From Amphibalanus amphitrite (Eukaryota > Arthropoda > Thecostraca > Balanomorpha > Balanidae), in NCBI RefSeq assembly GCF_019059575.1, contig NW_024881568.1, forward strand, positions 381,501 to 445,500: a DNA stretch of 64,000 nt. Reading direction: 5' to 3'. Under the pieces are notes generated by a model, which did not search any database, was not told the DNA's origin, and saw only the letters and a list, made by a program, of their open reading frames with translations. Position 1 is the first letter of the stretch; each line of letters begins with the position of its first letter. Below, piece after piece: positions 58,143 to 64,000 of the stretch. The position numbers and the translations under genes were made by a program.

Positions 58143-59271
58143 ACATTTATTATCCTTAACACTGGACGGATCCGGAAAATTCAAACGGCGTTCGATAGCC
58201 CTGTCAAATTTGTCAAGAAAAACCAAATTTCATTGACCTCGGGGTCACCGATGACGTCACAGGTCAGGTCAAAGATAAAATGTTTCACCGTTCACGGGGC
58301 TTCTAGGGAAGGCGCTAACTATAACACCGAGTAAAACGCATTTTGTCGAAAATCAGCGATAAGGCGTCAGTTGTCTAGTACATATGTTGCTATTAGAGGT
58401 CACTGGTCATACCAGGTCAGGTCACAGGTCAGGTCACCAAAGGTCACCAAGGGTCACCACATGAGCCCAACTTTACTAAGGTTATGCGATGCATGTTTTA
58501 TGGCCAGTTTTTCATTTCCAACTCAATGGTGTTGGTTATAAGACCATCAGGTACGGTTTAGGTCACTTTCTGGTGGAGGTCAGGTCAAGGTCAGGTCAAA
58601 AAAGGTCAAATTTCAAAGTTGCTATTTTTGCATAAAATGGGTATCGATTCGATGCAGCTCGTCACGGGGAGTCTAATGGTGGTCTTTGTTTTGCGCTACG
58701 AGGTCTAGAATTGCTAAAAATTGAGTTTGAAAATTTGACGTCATCAATTTTTAACAGTTTTTTCGCTATAACTTGGCCAAAAAAAGAGGTATCGATCTCA
58801 AATTTGGTATGTAGATAGAAGGCGGTAGGGACTATCACATATATTCCGGTTTTTTCGAAATTCAAAAAACTTTTTGGATTTTTCGGCTATTATATTCAAA
58901 AAATCTATTTTTTATTTTTGGGGGTAAAAATCCAAATGATTCGAAAAACCGAAATAGCAGTTTTGTAGCCCTTTTGATTCAACACCTTTTATATCTGAAA
59001 CATTTTTCTGTATCTCTAAAGCTGTAGGCCTGACAGCTCTTCCTGCGAAACCTTTTTTTTGGGTCGAAAATGGCAAAAATGACGTCACTGTGACGTCATT
59101 AGCGGCCAACCTATCATATCCTTTGGAAAAATTTTTGGTCACCATGTGCGCTATAGCTGCTCCCGGGAGGGTACTGCAAGTTTGGTGACGATCGGCGCAG
59201 CGGTTCTCGAGATATATTGAAAAAACTAAAGGGGGGGGGCAAAAAATGCCCCCCCCCCACCGCCTGGAAGG
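58143..59271 (-). mobile_element. Family-C TTAA element, inverted copy
   Basis: Sequence from about 58160 onward is the reverse complement, with scattered changes, of 59276-60420. It ends in GGGGCAAAAAATGCCCC and a TTAA shared with the next element (59272-59275). It is rich in AGGTCA, e.g. GGTCAGGTCAAGGTCAGGTC at about 58578-58597. The distal end is truncated. Confidence 0.75.
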
Positions 59272-59275
59272 TTAA

Positions 59276-60483
59276 CCCGCGCCCTGGTGGGGGGGCTATT
59301 TTTTGCCCCCCCCCCCCCTCCAGACTTTTTGATATATCTCCAGAACCGCTGCGCCGATCGTCACCAAACTTTCAGTACCCTCCCGGACATCAATTTTACA
59401 CATTGTGACCAAAAATTTTTCCAAAGGCTATAATAGGTTGGCCGAAAATGACGTCAGAGTGACGTCATGTTCTGCCGTTTTCGACCCAAAAAAGGGTTTC
59501 GCGGGAAGAGCTGTCAGGCCTATAGCTTTGCAAATACAGAAAAAATGATAAAGACATAAAAGCTGTAGAATCAACAGGGCTACAAAACTGCTATCTCGGA
59601 TTTTTGAAATTTTGGGATTTTGACCCCCAAAAATCAAAAAATATTTTTTTTTGCATATAATAATCGAAAAATCCAAAAAGTTTTTTGAATTTCGCAAAAA
59701 CCGGAATATATGTGATAGTCCTTACCGCCTTCCATCCACATACCAAATTTGAGATCGATACCTCTTTTTTTGGCGAAGTTATAGCGAAAAAACTGTTCAA
59801 AATTGATGACGTCAAATTTTCAAACTCAATTTTTAGCAATTCTAGAACCCGTAGCGCAAAACAAAGACCACCATTAGACTCCCCGTGACGAGCTGCATCG
59901 AATCAATACCCATTTTATGCAAAACTATCAACTTTAAAATTTGACCTTTTTTGGCCTGACCTTGACCTGACCTTGACCTGAACTTCACCAGAAAGTGACC
60001 TAAGCCGTACCTGATAGTCTTATAACCAATACCATTGAGTTGGAAATGAAAAATTGGCCATAAAACATGCATCACACAACCTTAGTAAAGTTGGGCTCAT
60101 GTGACCTGACCTGTGACCCTTGGTGACCTGACCTGTGACCTGACCTGGTATTGTCAGTGACCTCTAATAGTAATATATCTACTAGGCAACTGACGCCCTA
60201 TCGCTGATTTTCGACAAAATGCGTTTTACTCGGTGTTATAGCGCATTCCCTAGAAGACCCGTGAACGGTGAAACATTTCATCTTTGACCTGACCTGTGAC
60301 GTCATCGGTGACCCCGAGGTCAATGAAATTTGGTTTTCCTCGACAAATTTGACAGGCCTTTCGAACGCTGTTTGAATTTTGCGGATCCGTCCAGTAGTTT
60401 CGGAGATACGAGGGGGGGGGGGGCAAAAAATAGCCCCCCCCCCCACCAGGTCGCGTTATAAACAGACCCCACCAGGGCGCGGG
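59276..60483 (+). mobile_element. Family-C TTAA element, complete copy
   Basis: 1208 bp flanked by TTAA (59272-59275 and 60484-60487), with ends CCCGCGCCCTGGTGGGG..CCACCAGGGCGCGGG. The subterminal stems GGGGCTATTTTTTGCCCC and GGGGCAAAAAATAGCCCC are mutual inverted repeats. No transposase. The interior is full of TGACCT direct repeats and GACGTCA motifs. Confidence 0.83.
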
Positions 60484-60487
60484 TTAA

Positions 60488-60753
60488 TTCTGCAGGCGTG
60501 ACAGCTAGCTCTTCCCGTAATTTTTCTTTTTTTTTTGTCGAAAATGGCAGAACACGAAGTCACTCTGACGTCATTTGTGGCCAACCAATCATAGGCTCTG
60601 TAAAAGGTTTTGGTCATATGGTGTAAAATTGATGGCAGAGAGGTTTGGTGACGATACTCGCACTGCAACCTACCTAACCTACTTCAGGAGATATCGACTA
60701 TCGGCTGAAAGCAGAGGGGGTCGTTTCGCACCCCAACGGGGTACGGGTTGATT
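60488..60753 (-). mobile_element. Family-C remnant
   Basis: Weak reverse-orientation match to the start of family C (ACAGCTAGCTCTTCCCG, TGACGTCATTTGTGGCCAAC, TTTGGTGACGATACTCG), ending GGGGTACGGGTTGATTAA. It may be the other part of an older copy into which the intact one inserted. Confidence 0.55.
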
Positions 60754-62316
60754 AAGAATGCGATTAACTTTTATGCGACGATATCATGCTACATGGACAG
60801 ACACTCAACTGATCTAATCAGTTCCAAATAATAGGTGAAGGACACAGATGAAATATATAGCGCAACTTCAGCTTTTTTCAAGCTCGGCGGGCGGAATAAG
60901 GCCATTATTAAATAACCAGTAGTCATATTTGTGATCAATGGTCTTTGAACGTCATTGACCAGATAACTCCATCGGTTACCCGAAACACAACATTCTACCA
61001 TCCAGTTTATTGTTCACATGACAATATGCAATACACATAATCAGCTCGAATAAATCGGACAGAACCTACCAGTCGAGAATGTAATACAACCTAGCGACAT
61101 GAACAGAGAAACCCGAAACGCCGGCGCCGAACCGACCAGCGGCGTCCACCGGAGCGGGGGTACGGTGCCAGTCTGATCAGCCGGTCAGCGGCGGGACCCA
61201 GCCTCACACCCGGCGGAACACACATCTCCCCGCTGACCGGCCGAGCGCGTCACCACCCCGCCCGGCGAGTGCCGCACAGAGTCTGTCCCAGGCACCGCAC
61301 GGTCCAGAAGCCTGCCGCGGGGACACGCAGCCCACGGGGCGGACCGCGGCGACTCCCGGGAGAGGTAAAGCTGATGTGGCCGCCGCCGACCGGCCCGGAC
61401 CGCCTCAGGCGGGTGTGGGGAGGGCCCAGCCCGCCGCCGCCGCCGCAGAGCCCGGGGGAGGTCAGCTGCATCGCCCTCAGCCAGCGCCGAGATGACACTC
61501 CCATCCCTCACATCACATTCGGACCTAAGGTATGATACAACGCGCAACCAATCAGCACTCCTAACACACACTGGAATACGTGGCCACACAATGAGATAAG
61601 CATGAAAGAACTCACACGCAAAAAAAAAAAACAAGCCTAAGATACTACGCAAACGTTATCCCACAAGCACACATCAGTCTACCCAGTGGTTAACAGCGTC
61701 AGTCCCGACCACTCTCAGTCGCCGTCTCATTCCAACTATCTCACTCAGTCTCGCGACCAGCCACTCATTCAAACTGTCCAGTTACGCCTGGACACAACAC
61801 CACAATTTCGCCACCACACATTCACACAGCACACCAAGTCGCATTTCACACTATTCGCATATGTGCGATGCCGGTCATGGGTGCCTGTATAACTACACTC
61901 AAACGTTTGAGTTGGTGCTTGCCGTGCTTTATGTCGCCGGTAATTGCAATCTCTCATCCCACATTGGTACATTCACCAGGGCTCCTGATTCGAATCAAAC
62001 TCCACAAATCAAACAGATGCCGTAGAGACATATCGATGTTTCATTTCATTTTCCAGATCACACTAGTCACATAACACAGCATCGCTCATCCGGGTTTCCC
62101 GGCCTTGATCTATGTCTCCCACGCGCTCCTAGTTCACCGCCGTGATCTCTTCAGTCTCCTTCAAACACCAAGTCAGTCACCAGCTACCTATTCAGGTAGA
62201 GGCGAGGTAGTCGAATCACGACCGTCCATCGTCCCAATGCCCTCCGATCATCTGTCGAGTTCACAGCTCCGTCTTTTCCGGCATTCCAGGCTGTAGCTCG
62301 CCTCCACCGCATAAAT
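60754..62316. other. Intergenic; CpG-rich block, no gene supported
   Basis: About 61080-61520 is strongly CpG-rich with GCCGCC tracts. The rest is ordinary non-coding DNA. The 3' UTR of the DNAJA gene may extend into the right part. Confidence 0.4.
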
Positions 62317-62632
62317 CGCTCTCAGATTCCGGCCGGTACCTCCCTGTACCGCTCTCAGTCCGGCCGGTACCTCCCTGTACCGCTCTCAGATTCCGGCCGG
62401 TGCCTCCCTGTACCGCTCTCAGATTCCGGCCGGTGCCTCCCTGTACCGCTCTCAGATTCCGGCCGGTGCCTCCCTGTACCGCTCTCAGATTCCGGCCGGT
62501 GCCTCCCTGTACCGCTCTCAGTCCGGCCGGTGCCTCCCTGTACCGCTCTCAGATTCCGGCCGGTGCCTCCCTGTACCGCTCTCAGATTCCGGCCGGTGCC
62601 TCCCTGTACCGCTCTCAGTCCGGCCGGTGCCT
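62317..62632. repeat. 33-bp minisatellite 3' of the DNAJA gene
   Basis: About ten tandem units of CCTCCCTGTACCGCTCTCAG plus (ATT)CCGGCCGGTG, alternating 33-bp units with shorter ones lacking ATTC. It lies about 365 bases past the DNAJA stop, probably in or near its 3' UTR. The open frame through it is a repeat artefact. Confidence 0.9.
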
Positions 62633-62996
62633 CCCCGTCTCCCTCCCCCGGGGCCCGCCGGTCAGTGGCGCCGTCACCCAGCGTCCATCACTAGCGGCAC
62701 CGGCGGCGGACCGCTGCCGCCCTCTGTACGTCCATCCGCGGTCCTCCCGGCGCCGGCCAGCCTCCCCGTATCACACACTTCCCTGCCGTCGTCAGCGGAC
62801 TGGGCCGGCCAGCCGTACTCTCCTGTCGCCCGGGCTGCCCACAGCGGCGGCGGCGGCGGGCGGGGTGCGACGCGACGCTCGACCTAGGACACTTATGAAC
62901 ACTCACTCGAAGCACAGTCACACCGCGCTCGCTGCGACGCGGCACAGCCGGCAGGTCTGTCCGTCCGTCCGACCGCTCGGCTGCGGCGCGGCTCTC

Positions 62997-63162
62997 CTAG
63001 TGGGTCTGACATTGGACGGGGCCGCCGGGGCCGCGGCCGCCGTGCATGTCGTCCTCGTCGTAGACGGCGCCGTGCGCCTGGTGGTGGCGGCGGCTCTCCT
63101 GGCGCGGGTCCAGGTCGGCCAGCTGCACCATCTCGGCGTCCTCGGGCACCGGCAGGAACGGC
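62997..63162 (-). CDS. DNAJA: DNAJA terminal exon
   Basis: Acceptor TTCCGCCCGCAG. Completes the Arg codon and encodes [20 protein letters not shown] to the stop TAG (62999-62997), with a His/Gly-rich acidic tail and terminal CQTH. Confidence 0.9.
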
Positions 63163-64000
63163 CTGCGGGCGGAACAGGACCAGAGTGAGATAACGCCGCG
63201 AGAACGCTGAGCAAGGAAATCCAGCCCGATCACACTTCAAAGACAGTTCAAGTGGAGTCAAATTAGCATGTCCCAATCTTCCATTGAATCACACAAAAGA
63301 GCTCTAGACAATTAAAAACGTCGGTATTTCGAGTTAAACCAGAATATAAAGAATCTTTCTTATCCGGAAAATCCCGATCAGGAGCCTCCTAACCAGTGAG
63401 GACAGGACGCGTCACCCACCTGGGCGGCAGCAGTTTCTCCAGCTGCGCCACGTTGGCCGGGTCGAGCCGCTCGGGGAAGTTGACCAGGAACTGCACGATC
63501 AGGCGGCCCTTCTCGAACGGATTCCGGTAGTGCGGCATGCCCTCGTTCAGGATGCACTTGATGACGCCGTGCTTGATGACCTCGCCTGGGGAAAAACGGG
63601 GGAAGGTCACAGCTCAGGCTGGGGTGACAAGCAATGTGATGTGGGGTTGAACGTGTTCACACTTCTAGCTGGTTTGCGTTGTTGGCGCCATATGAAGGAA
63701 AACAGCATGAAAAGAAAAACAAAAACACGGGCACGTAAGCATTAAGAGCACGTTAAGATTTGAAATCCGCAACCATTATGATCAAACCGCCTACTTTTAC
63801 ATTTTAGCCTTTCATACCATGCTTCAACCTTCAAAGGATAGGTACTAAAAACTATTTTGTTCTGACAAAATATTACTACGAAGCACCATGAACGATCCTG
63901 AAATGCATGCCGCACCTGGTATGCAGGTGAGCAGCAGTGAGCGTTTGTCCAGCGTGGTGATGGTCTTCTGGAAGCCGCACAGCGCCTCCACCAGCTCGAT
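62997..64000 (-). CDS. DNAJA: DNAJA-type (class A Hsp40) co-chaperone, C-terminal part
   Basis: Three exons on the minus strand (64000-63916, 63585-63420, 63162-62997) with GT..AG junctions and matching phases; the gene continues beyond the window. The peptide shows the C-terminal client-binding domain typical of DNAJA1/2: [16 protein letters not shown], then [20 protein letters not shown] and [20 protein letters not shown], then the dimerisation region and an acidic [13 protein letters not shown] tail ending VQCQTH. The last four residues form a CaaX-like box (CQTH); DNAJA1 proteins are farnesylated at such a box. The J domain and zinc fingers lie outside the window. Role known for the family: delivers clients to Hsp70 and stimulates its ATPase in cytosol and on membranes. 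Paralog (A1 versus A2) is not decided. Confidence 0.92.
63420..63585 (-). CDS. DNAJA: DNAJA penultimate exon
   Basis: Acceptor TTTTTCCCCAG, donor GTGGGT; 166 bp. Encodes [17 protein letters not shown] through QLEKLLPP and two bases of Arg. Confidence 0.92.
63916..64000 (-). CDS. DNAJA: DNAJA exon (partial, runs off the window)
   Basis: Encodes [20 protein letters not shown] and on to ..CIP, plus one base of a Gly codon. Donor GTGCGG. The 5' side of the exon is cut by the window edge. Confidence 0.9.

Noticed and set aside
62400..63188. 262-residue frame on the plus strand
   Set aside because: It is minisatellite translation running antisense to the DNAJA terminal exon.

Overview
The window is eukaryotic (animal) genomic DNA. 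It has spliced genes with GT..AG introns, large TE-filled introns, LINE, LTR and DNA transposons, microsatellites and no bacterial gene layout. An arthropod, perhaps a crustacean, fits the transposon set (mag-like Gypsy, Transib, TTAA elements), but nothing in the window fixes the species.

Two host genes can be read, both on the minus strand. (1) An LRRC43-like leucine-rich-repeat gene spans 46483 down to 1864. Ten coding exons joined at GT..AG sites with matching phases give 1797 nt (598 codons plus stop). (2) The last three coding exons of a DNAJA-type (class A Hsp40) co-chaperone lie at 64000 down to 62997 and end in a CaaX-like CQTH.

The LRRC43-like introns are where most mobile DNA sits. 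Intron 9 (2110-11517) holds a LINE (ORF1 plus intact ORF2) whose ORF1 is split by a CACTG..CAGTG DNA element. Intron 6 (12823-18984) holds a full-length Transib transposon with an intact RAG1-like transposase, 32-bp TIRs and a 5-bp GGCCG target duplication. Intron 4 (19517-29754) holds a young Ty3/Gypsy element with identical 208-bp LTRs, its gag split by a TTAA element, plus a second copy of that TTAA element. Intron 2 (30663-43827) holds a 9-bp-TSD (Mutator-like) element, an 8-bp-TSD (hAT-like) MITE containing an intact second Gypsy element with identical 234-bp LTRs, and two TTAA elements. Intron 1 (43989-46311) holds another TTAA element and a minisatellite.

The intergenic part (46.5-62.9 kb) is mostly nested TTAA-flanked elements, a 5'-truncated LINE, GGAGTC-hexamer repeats and a large inverted pair of elements at 58.1-60.5 kb. 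The TTAA elements are the most unusual feature. They have TTAA duplications, CCC..GGG ends and G-run/C-run terminal hairpins like piggyBac derivatives, but contain no transposase. Instead they are packed with AGGTCA/TGACCT nuclear-receptor half-sites, including perfect 1-bp-spaced inverted repeats of the ecdysone-receptor type at matching positions in several copies.

All boundaries were read by eye from the sequence. Family names come from motifs and general knowledge; no search was run.
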